Notes under the pieces: model-generated
What the model saw: the letters and a program-made list of their open reading frames with translations, nothing else
What the model was told of the DNA's origin: nothing
Database searches by the model: none
Source of the DNA: Cordylochernes scorpioides
Taxonomy: Eukaryota > Arthropoda > Arachnida > Pseudoscorpiones > Chernetidae
Assembly (NCBI GenBank): GCA_030710605.1
Contig: CP092863.1
Span: 123,426,670 to 123,490,669, forward strand
Direction: 5' to 3'
Length of the DNA: 64,000 nt
In this document: positions 45,501 to 50,544 of the stretch, piece by piece
Layout of the letters: each line of letters opens with the position of its first letter
Position numbering within the stretch: position 1 is the first letter of the stretch
Translations under genes and position numbers: made by a program

Positions 45501-48500
45501 TCAATCTCCCATAGAGGACACCACTCTCTACAAAGAACAGTTTTCATATTTGTAAAATTGCCATTTTTACTTTTTAGCTGTTCTCTGGTAAAAGGATAAC
45601 TCTCCCTAAAGGACATTCTGATTCTGGCAACTAGGCATCCTTTACAGGGATATAGTTCTACTGTTATCTCTATATAGCCTTGTTGAAGAGGGATTTGCTG
45701 GAAAAGTCTTTATGTACACACAAGGTAGGAACTACCTGACCTCTCTAACTCCGCCTTTGCCGGTCCCAAGCCTGGATGAAAAAGGAGGAGGGGGAGCAGT
45801 AACAAGCTCACGAACAAACCTGGGCTCAGCTGGCCCGGCTGATAGTACCTTGTTAGGGTCCTAATCCAGGGATACAGGATGAGCAGCGTTTGTACTCCAT
45901 GTTAGGAGCAGCTGCACATGGCGTCTGTTCCTCATGTCAGAGGCGGCCATTTCTTTTGGAGCTAAGTCGGCCTGCCACTGAGTAGTGTTCCCAGTCTTAA
46001 TGACAAAGGCAGACGCATTCTACTTCACCCAGTCATGATGGTTGTCAAACAGACACCATCAAGGGTCACAATTTGATACCCTAATATGATTGAGTGGAGG
46101 TAAGAAAGAAGAAGAAGACTACCTGGTCTTTCTTGGAAGCAGCATTGAGGCTGAGGTCTGAGCTGGATCTCTGCAGGAGCTCCTTCTCTGTGTCTGAGAT
46201 GGCCGCTGTCTTGGGGGAGAATCCCAGTTCCTCCAGCCTCTCTCTCAGGAACCTGTTCTCAGCCTGGAGGTCCTCTACACCTGACTGTTCCTGTTGACAT
46301 CCAGACATTCAATGTTGAAAAGGCACGCAATTTGTGGATTATAGATTATAAACACTAGGCACACAATTTGTGGATTATAGATTATAAACACTAGGCACAC
46401 AATTTGTGGATTATAGATTATAAACACTAGGCACACAATTTGTGGATTATAGATTATAAACACTAGGCACACAATTTGTGGATTATAGATTATAAACACT
46501 AGGCACACAATTTGTGGATTATAGATTATAAACACTAGGCACACAATTTGTGGATTATAGATTATAAACACTAGGCACACAATTTGTGGATTATAGATTA
46601 TAAACACTAGGCATACAATTTGTGGATTATAGATTATAAACACTAGGCACGCAATTTGTGGATTATAGATTATAAACACTAGGCACACAATTTGTGGATT
46701 ATAGATTATAAACACTAGGCATACAATTTGTGGATTATAGATTATAAACACTAGGCACACAATTTGTGGATTATAGATTATAAACACTAGGCACGCAATT
46801 TGTGGATTATAGATTATAAACACTAGGCACACAATTTGTGGATTATAGATTATAAACACTAGGCACGCAATTTGTGGATTATAGATTATAAACACTAGGC
46901 ACGCAATTTGTGGATTATAGATTATAAACACTAGGCACACAATTTGTGGATTATAGATTATAAACACTAGGCACGCAATTTGTGGATTATAGATTATAAA
47001 CACTAGGCACACAATTTGTGGATTATAGATTATAAACACTAGGCACACAATTTGTGGATTATAGATTATAAACACTAGGCACACAATTTGTGGATTATAA
47101 ACACAAGGTGATATAAGACCACACAAGGTAATAAGACCAAATCCAAATAAATAGTGTGTGACGTTTAGGTAACAGCGTTGTTACCATCTTCAGACAAAAG
47201 TACTGTATGAAGATGGTAGCAATGTTGTTACCGAAACGTCACACATTATTTATTTATTTGGATTTGGTCTTATTACCCTGTGTTTATAATCTATAATCCA
47301 AATTGTGCTTTATCGTAATAAGACCACAAATCCAAATAAATAAATAAATAGTGCGTGACATTTCAGCAACAGTATTCAGCACTTTTGTCTGAAGATGGTA
47401 ACAACGCTGTCATCAAAATGTCATACACTATTTTTTTTTTTTTATTTGTTGTGTTGTTGTTTCTTATCCCCTTGTGTAAAGATTACACGAATTCCATGAG
47501 TTCATGCTCCTCGAGCTGTTTTATGATGAGCAGCGGCCTCTCCCAAAGGTCCTGTTTAGTGCATCTAATGCAAGCCAAAATGTGTTCTGGAGCTGCAGGT
47601 GCCAAGCTACATTTTGGGCAAGTGGGGTAGATTTTGTTATTATTTTCTATCTTCAATGGCTTGAGATGGCCTGTTCGAAATCTTGTTAGTGTTGTTTGAT
47701 GCTGTCTATTTCTGATGTTCAGATTATGAATGCATTAGGCGAACCATCTGTTATGTAAATTTGAAACAATTATAAGAGACGTATGATTCTTTTAAAAATT
47801 AAACAATATCTACTGCCCTTACTGCAATGGAAAAATTAATGGGAGGGCCTGGCTCATCAGTGGTGAACCCTCCTAGTGGTTTCACCAGTAAGGGCAGTAG
47901 ATATTGTTTAATATTTTAAAAGAATCATACACCTCTATAATTGATAAAGCAGGGGGGAGAAGTCCGACCACACCTCCCTGCGGTCCCCTCTGGATTCTTG
48001 GAATATTCGACCAAATTCTGGTTCGTTTCCAAGGTGACTAACATGGCAACGGCACCCATTTTCCAATGAAGAGCAAGATAGTGGATATTGCTGCTGCTGT
48101 GATGGAGATGCATGGAGACATCTAAGTCTCTTCTTTGGACACGACAACAACAACAACATTGATAAAGCACAATTTGGATTAGAGATTATAATACAAGAAA
48201 ACCTAATCTAAATAATCCAAATTAGTGTGTGACGTTTCGGGAACAACATTGTCACCATCATCAGACAAAAGAATAAATGAGAAAAAATTATCACAGCAAG
48301 TTCTTAAATAGTACTGTTATCAAGTGTTTAAACAAGATTATATTTAGAAAAAAAAATCCACTTTTAATTCTAAGGAGAATAATTCAAGTTGTCTTAAAAA
48401 AAAACTATTTTTCCTTATCTGTTATCTTGTTTAAACACTTGTAACAGTACTATTTAAGAACTTGCTGTGATATTTTTTCTCATTTATTCTTTTGTCTGAT

Positions 48501-48917
48501 GATGGTGACAATGCTGTTGCTGAAACATCACACACTAAATTATTTGGATTAGGTCTTTATTTTCTTGTATTATAATCTCTAATTGTTTAGAATTTACGTT
48601 CAATATTGCCCACTCCATCCATCATCTCTGGGAGTTCCTCACCCTCAGCCGGTTCAGCTCCATCTTCAGGGTGGCAATCTCGGCCGTCTTGCTCTCCGTG
48701 GTGTGGGTGAGCTCTGAGATCTGTTGTTCCAGCAGGGCCCTCTCCTCCCTCATCTGGCTCAGGATGCTCTTCCCCTTCAGCATCTCTGTGTCTCCTCCTG
48801 CGGACATCTTGCTTCTGAGATTCTCCTTGTTCTCCGCTGTGCGCCTGCGGTGCCCCACCAAACTCACTACACTCTTCAGGGATTCCTTATCTCTCAACAG
48901 TCTCACATTCTTCATGT
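24441..48917 (-). CDS. SPECC1L: Cytospin (SPECC1L/SPECC1-like) coiled-coil and calponin-homology protein, nine exons
   Basis: Cytospins link actin and microtubules and act in cytokinesis and cell migration (family knowledge). Exons: 48643-48917, 46123-46290, 42486-42857, 35739-35912, 33153-33549, 32993-33096, 29804-29983, 27316-27432, 24441-24593. All have AG/GT borders with agreeing phases, giving about 645 residues and TAG. Most of it is acidic coiled coil; a serine-rich linker precedes one C-terminal CH domain spread over the last three exons. Diagnostic stretches: [68 protein letters not shown]. The N-terminus is not found; compared with vertebrate proteins, coiled coil between the third and fourth exons is shorter, so an exon may be missed. 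SPECC1L and SPECC1 cannot be told apart here. Confidence 0.9.
24721..25110 (+). mobile_element. Pogo-type MITE piece followed by LINE type 4 3' end
   Basis: 24724-24790 is one MITE end (CAGTAGAACCTCCC). From 24790 the sequence reads CGCCTTTGCCGGTCTCAAGC ... CTGGGCTCAGCTGGCCCGGC ... CAGGATGAGCAG ... TGATTGAGTAGAGATAAGAA, the repeated 3' region of a LINE whose last bases (GAGATAAGAAAGAAGA) match LINE type 1. Confidence 0.6.
25135..25330. repeat. PAL repeat copy
   Basis: AGGCACAATTTG outer end, then CATTTCGGTAACAGAGTTGT and CATCATCAGAC (the core on the minus strand). Confidence 0.6.
25372..25555. mobile_element. Pogo-type MITE
   Basis: CAGTAGAACAACCTCCATG at the left, GGAGGTAGTTATACTG at the right, TA flanks. 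Confidence 0.7.
25590..25870 (-). mobile_element. Second hammerhead-bearing element
   Basis: Non-coding sequence around the ribozyme at 25729-25772. Downstream on the minus strand is CAATAGATGGCG, recalling the CACTAGATGGCG of the 15.5-kb element, although the bodies are otherwise different. Boundaries are estimated. Confidence 0.5.
25729..25772 (-). ncRNA. Type I hammerhead ribozyme, consensus core and GUC site
   Basis: Minus strand, in order: CCTAGA (stem I), CTGACGA, GGGC-CATTA-GCCC (stem II), GAAA, palindromic stem III ACCATGGT, cleavage base C (GTC), TCTAGG (stem I). Stem I is 6 perfect pairs, stem II 4 perfect pairs, stem III a self-complementary 8-mer. Every invariant core base is present with the preferred GUC triplet. 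As with the other site, the short palindromic stem III suggests action as a dimer. Confidence 0.88.
25871..26100. other. GC-richer segment of unknown nature in the cytospin intron
   Basis: Base composition stands out from its surroundings. A minus-strand frame is open at 25852-26085 (77 codons) but shows no domain I know. Probably the end of an unidentified repeat. Confidence 0.3.
26137..27228 (+). mobile_element. Helitron with relic of the Rep/helicase N-terminus (1.09 kb)
   Basis: 5' TCTATATATATAAAAATGAA after host A; 3' hairpin CCCGGGCGTTGCCCGGG, then CTAG and host T. Internally deleted: it keeps only the start of the replication protein and the 3' terminal region. The 506-bp copy at 43878 is a further deletion of the same element. 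Confidence 0.88.
26500..26947 (+). pseudogene. Frameshifted Helitron Rep N-terminal fragment
   Basis: Begins ATG CCT CCC AAG AAA CGC ([11 protein letters not shown], basic). An A-rich run at about 26552-26562 shifts the frame. The next frame has three repeats of an [22 protein letters not shown] motif, typical of the region before the Helitron-like N domain. It ends after [15 protein letters not shown], with the nuclease and helicase domains deleted. Confidence 0.65.
27316..27432 (-). CDS. SPECC1L: Cytospin exon: CH domain core
   Basis: Acceptor GTGCTGTGCAG, 39 codons ([11 protein letters not shown] ... [12 protein letters not shown]), donor GTACAT. Contains the actin-binding-type CH signature [11 protein letters not shown]. 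Phase 0 at both ends. Confidence 0.92.
27433..28190. other. Cytospin intron with unassigned repeat relics
   Basis: AT-rich. A short inverted pair (TATCAAAATTCAAAATTATTT / AAATAGTTTTGAATTTTGA) lies at 27536-27612. A fragment resembling the hammerhead element's GATGGCAGAGC-CCAT occurs at 28124-28140. No coding signal. Confidence 0.4.
28198..29040 (-). pseudogene. Penelope-like element, GIY-YIG endonuclease part and 3' end
   Basis: Penelope-like elements couple a telomerase-related RT with a GIY-YIG endonuclease. On the minus strand from about 29030: [27 protein letters not shown] (the GIY-YIG core), then after a frame shift near 28720 [11 protein letters not shown] and ERLFLESLI, the C-terminal half of the nuclease. 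The reading frame ends near 28445. The 3' region runs to about 28200 and includes a degenerate hammerhead. The RT is absent: the copy is cut at 29040 by a 118-bp array. Confidence 0.72.
28231..28275 (-). ncRNA. Degenerate hammerhead motif in the Penelope-like 3' end
   Basis: Minus strand CTGTAGA (core position 6 changed from A to T), one extra A, a GC-rich stem II ending GGAGCCC, GAAA, palindromic AGCT and a CTC triplet. The changed core base should abolish cleavage. Position at the 3' side of the GIY-YIG ORF matches where such elements carry hammerheads. Confidence 0.5.
29041..29610 (-). repeat. 118-bp tandem array, about five units
   Basis: Inverted orientation of the 1.5-2.1 kb array. Units contain CTTAAGGAAGTTGTACCTTT and GGGATTGAGACAATAACTCT. 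One unit lacks 4-5 bases near 29213. Confidence 0.85.
29804..29983 (-). CDS. SPECC1L: Cytospin exon: linker and start of CH domain
   Basis: Acceptor GTGTTGTCAG, 60 codons [10 protein letters not shown] ... KTAGYK, donor GTAAGT. The first 38 residues are linker with [11 protein letters not shown]; the CH domain opens with [13 protein letters not shown]. Phase 0/0. Confidence 0.92.
30030..30345 (+). mobile_element. LINE type 1 3' end, best-preserved C-terminal ORF
   Basis: The frame is open from upstream to a stop near 30325: [58 protein letters not shown]. After the stop the tail is GATTGAGTGGAGATAAGAAA and GAAGAAG. The cysteine/histidine arrangement is the putative zinc motif at the end of I/Jockey-like ORF2 proteins. 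Confidence 0.72.
30425..30670. mobile_element. SINE-B tail relics
   Basis: Inverted AATATAATGCGGCTTATGAT and direct CATCCTTTCATACTTCATCC pieces as in 34500-34570. No tRNA head. Confidence 0.5.
30671..30935. repeat. Short inverted AT-rich repeat
   Basis: GTGTTGAATTATAGTCGGTTGAA-like words recur at 30890-30930 and 31375-31465, with the opposite word (CAACTTCTTTAATTCAACA) at 30830-30850. Likely a decayed MITE. Confidence 0.35.
30936..31215 (-). mobile_element. LINE type 3 3' end
   Basis: Same order as 22968-23240, ending in (AAC)n on the minus strand. The right edge runs into CAACCGGGTCAGTTGAAGTC. Confidence 0.55.
31216..31790. other. Cytospin intron, nothing firmly recognised
   Basis: Apart from the inverted words noted at 30671-30935, no element end, exon or RNA gene could be assigned. 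Confidence 0.35.
31795..32060 (-). mobile_element. LINE type 2 3' end with a G-run
   Basis: Minus frame: [15 protein letters not shown] and [10 protein letters not shown] then GLMEFV and stop. A run of about 20 G (C on the minus strand) at 31961-31979 replaces the sequence before the CPKC motif. Confidence 0.65.
32280..32436 (+). mobile_element. LINE type 2 3' end, opposite orientation
   Basis: CTCCAGAACACATTGCATTA ... GGGAGAGGCCCCTG ... TGTGTAATCTTTACACAAGG, tail AACAACAAC. C-terminal codons only. Confidence 0.6.
32440..32640 (-). mobile_element. SINE-A copy, diverged head
   Basis: Body CACTTACAAGTGTGTCAGAG ... GGTAGGGTTGGACTT and a head relic AGATTCAATCCCAGGTCA. Confidence 0.6.
32993..33096 (-). 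CDS. SPECC1L: Cytospin exon: serine-rich linker
   Basis: Acceptor GTTGGTGCAG, then GG completing a codon split with the previous exon and 34 codons ([16 protein letters not shown] ... SNLFMK), donor GTAAAC. Phase 1 in, 0 out. Confidence 0.8.
33153..33549 (-). CDS. SPECC1L: Cytospin exon: conserved coiled coil
   Basis: Acceptor TTGGTTCCAG, 132 codons plus one base, donor [23 protein letters not shown] opens a coiled coil. [20 protein letters not shown] is the most conserved cytospin segment before the CH domain. [17 protein letters not shown] matches the phosphorylatable linker motif of the family. Confidence 0.9.
33614..33972 (+). mobile_element. Non-autonomous Helitron, sister of 14849-15251
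   Basis: Same start (TTCTATATACAGTTACGAGC after host A) and same end (hairpin, TTCGGCTAG, host T). It has a deletion near 33685. The hairpin carries one change (GCCCAGGCC). Confidence 0.8.
33985..34160 (+). repeat. PAL repeat copy with intact stem
   Basis: GTCTGAAGATGGTAACAACG, then CTGTTACCGAAACGTC near 34090-34130. The left arm retains AGACCCAAATCCAAATAAA. Confidence 0.6.
34373..34650 (+). mobile_element. SINE-B copy
   Basis: tRNA-like head (CCCAGGGTAGCTTGGGGGAC ... GGTTCGATTCCCATCC) followed by the family tail. The D-arm is mutated, so it cannot be a working tRNA. Confidence 0.65.
34650..34995 (+). mobile_element. LINE type 1 3' end
   Basis: C-terminal ORF ([18 protein letters not shown] ... 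LDTLV) and tail AGATAAGAAAGAAGAAGTTG. Confidence 0.7.
35003..35101 (+). pseudogene. 5S rRNA-derived sequence
   Basis: TACACTGGTTCTCATCCAAT, CACCAAAGTTAAGCAATGTC, GGTCAGTACTTGGGAGGGTG and ACCACTTGGGGATGTTG follow the order of 5S rRNA from about its residue 25 to the 3' end, including the box A/C control region. Several stem changes and the missing 5' part show it is not functional. It abuts a LINE A-rich tail, so retroposition or a 5S-headed SINE is likely. Confidence 0.75.
35105..35560. other. Cytospin intron, nothing recognised
   Basis: No terminus or exon identified. GACGCTGTAGGACGCTGTTC shows a small local duplication. Confidence 0.35.
35565..35690 (-). mobile_element. LINE type 1 extreme 3' end
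   Basis: (GAA)n tail, stop and last codons ([11 protein letters not shown] on the minus strand). Strongly 5'-truncated. Confidence 0.6.
35739..35912 (-). CDS. SPECC1L: Cytospin exon: coiled coil
   Basis: Acceptor CTCACCCACAG, 58 codons [15 protein letters not shown] ... SALQEENM, donor GTGAGT. Heptads ([14 protein letters not shown]) continue into the next exon. Phase 0/0. Confidence 0.87.
35990..36300. repeat. PAL repeat copy, both arms
   Basis: Left GTAATAAGAACAAATCC, right TTTGGTCTTATTACCTTG, with an AT-rich centre that itself inverts (ATCACAGCATGCTTTTAAAT / GCAAACATGCTTTGATAT). Confidence 0.6.
36331..37354 (+). repeat. 118-bp tandem array, about 8.5 units, with a three-unit superperiod
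   Basis: Variants carry CCGATATATATACTGAAAGG, CCAATGTACATTCTGAAAGG and CCGAGATATATGCTGAAAGG in the same order twice (about 36590-36830 and 36945-37185), an offset of 354 bp (3 x 118). Recent duplication of a three-unit block is implied. The repeated 81-codon frames are incidental. Confidence 0.9.
37500..38262 (-). mobile_element. SINE-A split by a hAT element
   Basis: Tail and body at 37500-37750 and head up to GTTTAGAC (37790); the head resumes at 38243 with GTTTAGACCATCC. TCCAATGCGGGATTCGATCC is the B-box part. Confidence 0.72.
37791..38242. mobile_element. hAT-type non-autonomous transposon (452 bp)
   Basis: TIRs CAGGGGTGGCGAAC and GTTCGCCACCCCTG with an 8-bp duplication GTTTAGAC on both sides, diagnostic of hAT. 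The interior is AT-rich with a TA microsatellite and no ORF. Confidence 0.9.
38265..38404 (-). mobile_element. SINE-A head/body fragment
   Basis: GGTGGGGTTGGACTATTTG ... AGTGTCCAATGCGGGGATTC ending in a degraded head, immediately after the split SINE. Confidence 0.55.
38405..38690 (+). mobile_element. LINE type 4 3' end
   Basis: CCGGTCCCAAGCCCGGATGG to GTGTAGAGATAAAAAGAAGA. Confidence 0.6.
38785..39165. repeat. PAL repeat, rearranged
   Basis: Left arm GGCACACAATTTGGATTATA then AGACCAAATCC. The segment TTATCTTGTTTACACACTTG ... GTCTGAAGATGGTAAC is present twice (about 38925 and 39015). Confidence 0.6.
39170..39960. repeat. Very AT-rich intron with inverted repeats
   Basis: TCATTGAATTTTTTTATATA at 39442 and its inverse ATATAAAAATTCAATGATTT near 39550, a (AAT)n run, and little else. 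No coding signal. Confidence 0.45.
40136..40295. mobile_element. Pogo-type MITE
   Basis: CAGTAGAACCTCCCTGTAAA left, AGGGAGGTTCTACTG right, TA flanks. Confidence 0.75.
40383..41302 (-). mobile_element. Tigger/pogo-like DNA transposon, internally deleted (920 bp)
   Basis: TIRs CAGTGTACTCCGCTTATAAC and GTTATAAGCGGAGTACACTG are perfect inverted repeats over 20 bp and extend further with one mismatch, flanked by TA. Further GTTATATCCGAAG/TATAAGCG words recur inside. Only the transposase C-terminus remains. Confidence 0.88.
40544..40933 (-). pseudogene. Tigger-like transposase C-terminal remnant
   Basis: The 129-codon frame has an acidic stretch ([15 protein letters not shown]) followed by [17 protein letters not shown] and the lysine-rich end KKITNYFSK, as at the C-terminus of Tigger/jerky-type transposases. 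The DDD catalytic and DNA-binding domains are gone. Confidence 0.65.
41310..41775. mobile_element. Foldback element with an insert
   Basis: CAAACTTCTACTGTCCTTAC at 41350 and its inverse CAGTAAGGGCAGTAGAAGTT at 41634, with the inner GGCTTATCAGTGGTGAACCC and CACCACTGATGAGCCAAGCC. A LINE type 2 tail fragment (41660-41730) is inserted in the right arm. Confidence 0.55.
42062..42240 (+). mobile_element. LINE type 2 3' end
   Basis: TATCTAAAATGTAGCTTGAC ... GGCTGCTGCTTATCATAAAA ... GGGGATAAGAAACAACAACA. Confidence 0.62.
42290..42440 (-). mobile_element. SINE-A tail/body fragment
   Basis: T-run, GCTTATCCCCAGTACACGTG, ending at GAGCCCCGTTTGG beside a duplicated GGGGTATAAC, which looks like its target-site duplication. 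Confidence 0.68.
42486..42857 (-). CDS. SPECC1L: Cytospin exon: central conserved coiled coil
   Basis: Acceptor GTATGTACAG, 124 codons, donor GTAAGA. It opens with a glycine/serine stretch ([13 protein letters not shown]). [31 protein letters not shown] and [14 protein letters not shown] are nearly invariant in cytospins. GC-rich relative to its surroundings, with two spurious overlapping frames. Confidence 0.93.
42900..43760. repeat. Intron with degenerate tandem words and a Penelope-like 3' relic
   Basis: 43060-43140 (AGCTAACGTTTTGTAATAAA, AAGAAACTCATTGTGAG) matches the 3' end of the Penelope-like copy at 28200-28230. From 43180 to 43680, words such as TTGACAGTGCGCACTGAGTG, TTGTACCTTCACTGA and CCACACTGTGTTAGC recur irregularly at roughly 60-110 bp, a decayed minisatellite. 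Confidence 0.5.
43878..44383 (+). mobile_element. Non-autonomous Helitron (506 bp)
   Basis: Same termini as 26137-27228 (A|TCTATATATAT ... hairpin, CTAG|T). Everything between about 160 bp from the 5' end and 320 bp from the 3' end is deleted, including the Rep fragment. Confidence 0.88.
44535..44975. repeat. Foldback piece, (ATT)n tract and pogo-type MITE pieces
   Basis: GGGAGGGTTCACCACTGATG (44548), an ATT run (44608-44645), a truncated MITE (44645-44815) and another from CAGTAGAACCTCCATGAGAG (44867) running into CAGCAGAACCTCC (44955). Confidence 0.55.
45088..45400 (+). mobile_element. LINE type 4 3' end
   Basis: CTCCGCCCTTGCTGGTCCCA ... TGGAGATAAGAAAGAAGAC. Confidence 0.62.
45500..45665. 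mobile_element. Pogo-type MITE, diverged
   Basis: TCTCCCATAGAGGACACCAC ... CAGGGATATAGTTCTACTG. Confidence 0.5.
45748..46113 (+). mobile_element. LINE type 4 3' end, most complete
   Basis: CTCCGCCTTTGCCGGTCCCA to CATGATGGTTGTCAAACAG, CCTAATATGATTGAGTGGAG and TAAGAAAGAAGAAG. It stops 10 bp before a cytospin donor site. The last 45 bases equal the LINE type 1 tail, so types 1 and 4 are probably parts of one element. Confidence 0.62.
46123..46290 (-). CDS. SPECC1L: Cytospin exon: ELGF coiled-coil motif
   Basis: Acceptor GATGTCAACAG, 56 codons [20 protein letters not shown] to AASKKDQ, donor GTAGTC. The segment [16 protein letters not shown] has a direct counterpart in vertebrate SPECC1L. Phase 0/0. 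Confidence 0.9.
46317..47105. repeat. 36-bp tandem array, about 21.6 units
   Basis: The unit contains CAATTTGTGGATTATAGATT and ATAAACACTAGGCA. It corresponds to the outer end of the PAL family (CAATTTGGATTATAGATTAT), so a transposon terminus was amplified in place, and the array runs straight into a PAL arm at 47100. The period is 36 and the unit has no stop in one minus frame, so a 283-codon frame with a 12-residue repeat ([11 protein letters not shown]) is open. No start context or homologue suggests it is translated. A/G changes (GGCACA/GGCACG/GGCATA) are scattered. Confidence 0.95.
47106..47425. repeat. PAL repeats, two nested copies
   Basis: GACGTTTAGGTAACAGCGTT then GTTGTTACCGAAACGTC (47227-47240), followed by another partial copy with GTCTGAAGATGGTAACAACG at 47390. 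Confidence 0.65.
47450..47725 (-). mobile_element. LINE type 2 3' end, intact arrangement
   Basis: Reference copy without the SINE: CCCCTTGTGTAAAGATTACA ... GGGCAAGTGGGGTAGATTTT ... GGCTTGAGATGGCCTGTT. Confidence 0.65.
47790..47935. mobile_element. Compact foldback element
   Basis: AACAATATCTACTGCCCTTA and TAAGGGCAGTAGATATTGTT are exact inverses, enclosing GGGAGGGCCTGGCTCATCAG. A longer outer match (ATGATTCTTTTAAAA) continues the stem. Confidence 0.7.
47936..48155. other. Cytospin intron, unassigned
   Basis: GC-richer segment with two overlapping minus frames (74-81 codons) without recognisable domains. Confidence 0.3.
48160..48595. repeat. PAL repeat (variant B), full palindrome of about 430 bp
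   Basis: Left GTGTGTGACGTTTCGGGAAC ... TCATCATCAGAC. Right GTCTGATGATGGTGACAATG ... TTGCTGAAACATCACAC, outer ends TTGGATTAGGTCTTTATTTT. Variant B ends in ATTTTCTTGTATTATAATC rather than ATTACCTTGTGTTTATAATC. Confidence 0.7.
48643..48917 (-). CDS. SPECC1L: Cytospin, most upstream exon found
   Basis: A pyrimidine-rich acceptor (CCCCTAACCAG) precedes AC|ATG and 91 codons to donor AGG|GTGAGG. The frame [14 protein letters not shown] ... [13 protein letters not shown] ends in coiled coil that flows into the next exon. The two bases before ATG imply a phase-1 junction from an earlier exon not identified here. Alternatively translation begins at this ATG. Confidence 0.82.
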
Positions 48918-49074
48918 CTGGTTAGGGGAGCTGGGGCCGCAATGGAAGCACCATGCCCTTCACACAACAACACCACATTGTCACTTCATTGGGGAGGAAA
49001 ACACACAACTACCACATTGTTGTTTTATTAAGGGAGTAAAATATACACTACCATTAAACTGCTACAAGGTAGTA

Positions 49075-49305
49075 CAGTAGAACCTCCATGAGAGGACACT
49101 CACGCTAGAGGACACCTCTCTACAGTAGAACAACCTCCATGAGAGGACACTCAAGCTAGAGGACACCTCTCTACAAAGGACTATTTCATTGGCAAAATTA
49201 CCATTTTTACTATTTAGTAACTCTACGGTAAGAGGAAACCTTTCCCTAAAGGACATTTTGGCTCTGCAATTAGGTGCTGTCCTTTACTGGGAAGTAGTTC
49301 TACTC
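49075..49305. mobile_element. Pogo-type MITE with duplicated left end
   Basis: CAGTAGAACCTCCATGAGAG occurs at 49075 and again (CAGTAGAACAACCTCC) at 49123, as if one MITE inserted into another. Right end AGTAGTTCTACTC. Confidence 0.65.
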
Positions 49306-49550
49306 TAAGACTGAATCCAAATAAATAAATAAATAGTATGTGACATTTGTGTGACAGTCAATTATTTTATTGGTCTTATTACCTTGTAATTTTAATCTAT
49401 AATCCAAATTGTACCTTATTAAGGTAAAAATATCTGGCTTCCATAAGTTTCTTTTAACTTCGAAGAACCTCTTTTACAACTTCTTTGTAGATGGTGTAAG
49501 ACTTCTCTCTGGGGAAGCTGTGTGGAGTTGAAGGTTTCACTTTGTTACCC
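49306..49550. repeat. PAL fragment and unassigned sequence
   Basis: AAATAAATAAATAGTATGTG with TTGGTCTTATTACCTTG (49310-49420), then nothing recognised. Confidence 0.45.
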
Positions 49551-49555
49551 TACAC

Positions 49556-49830
49556 TACTCCGGCTTTGCCGGTCCCAGACCCGGATGATAAAGGAGGAGG
49601 GGGAGCAGTAACACGCTTGCTAACAAACCTGGGCTCAGCTGATAGTACCCTGTAAGGGCTCCAGGGATACAGGATATACTCCATGTTAGGAGTGGCTGTA
49701 CATGGCATCCGTTCCTCATGTCAGAGGTGGCTATTTCTTTTGGAGCTAAGTCGGCCTGCTATTGAGTAATGCTCCCAGTCTTAATGACAAAGGCAGACAC
49801 AGAGATATGAAAGAGGAGAGAAGACTTTAC
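49556..49830 (+). mobile_element. LINE type 4 3' end
   Basis: CTCCGGCTTTGCCGGTCCCA ... ACACAGAGATATGAAAGAGG; the tail is eroded. Confidence 0.6.
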
Positions 49831-50330
49831 ACTATCAGAATTCTGCTGTCAAGTTTGGTAGAGAATTACTGCTACTTCCAGTCCATTTGAGGCTCGCCAT
49901 CTCCAAGGTGGATGGGTCATTGTTCCGAGGATGATGGGTCATTGTTCCAAGTTGACAGCTGCCGTGATGATGGGCCCACCACACTCGTTTGAATGTTGAA
50001 ATAAGGCTGACACTGGGGTCTGTAGCGCACGTTGGAAGCTGTGGAGGAATGAATGAATGTTGTACTGTCTGCAAGTTCAAGAACATGTTCTCCTGAGAAA
50101 GGTAGTAAATGAAATGTCGAGAAATACCTCATTGACATCTCTATGTATTCAAGGTAATAAGACACCAAATCCAAATAAATAATTAGTGTGTGACATTTTG
50201 GTAACAACGTTGTTACTGACATCACAATATTTATTTATTTAGATTTGGTCTTGTTGCCTTTTTGCTTCTAATCTATAATTCAAATTGTACCTTATCATAA
50301 ATAAAATAACAATAATCAAAATAATATATA
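49831..50330. repeat. Unassigned sequence then PAL fragment
   Basis: 49831-50140 carries a small duplication (GATGGGTCATTGTTCC twice) but no domain. 50150-50300 is a PAL copy (GACACCAAATCCAAATAAAT ... TTTGGTCTTGTTGCC). Confidence 0.45.
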
Positions 50331-50544
50331 TTGTACAGAAAAGAGAAATCATACTAGAATCAATTTAATAAATTGAGGAATAAAAAAAAGTCATCTCCCA
50401 ATTGTGAAACTAAAACCTGCTGATGGTTTGTGCCATCTATCAGACTAAATAGCAACTAGCTGTTAGTTACACAATTAGATACCCCTTTTTTCTTAATAAT
50501 GAAGAAATATTGGACTGCTATCTCCTATATGGAGAGAGAACATC

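Noticed and set aside
46275..47126. A 283-codon minus-strand ORF with perfect 12-residue repeats, as a repeat-protein gene
   Set aside because: It is the translation of a 36-bp tandem array whose unit is a transposon end. There is no coding signal beyond the lack of stops, and it overlaps the real cytospin exon in the wrong frame.
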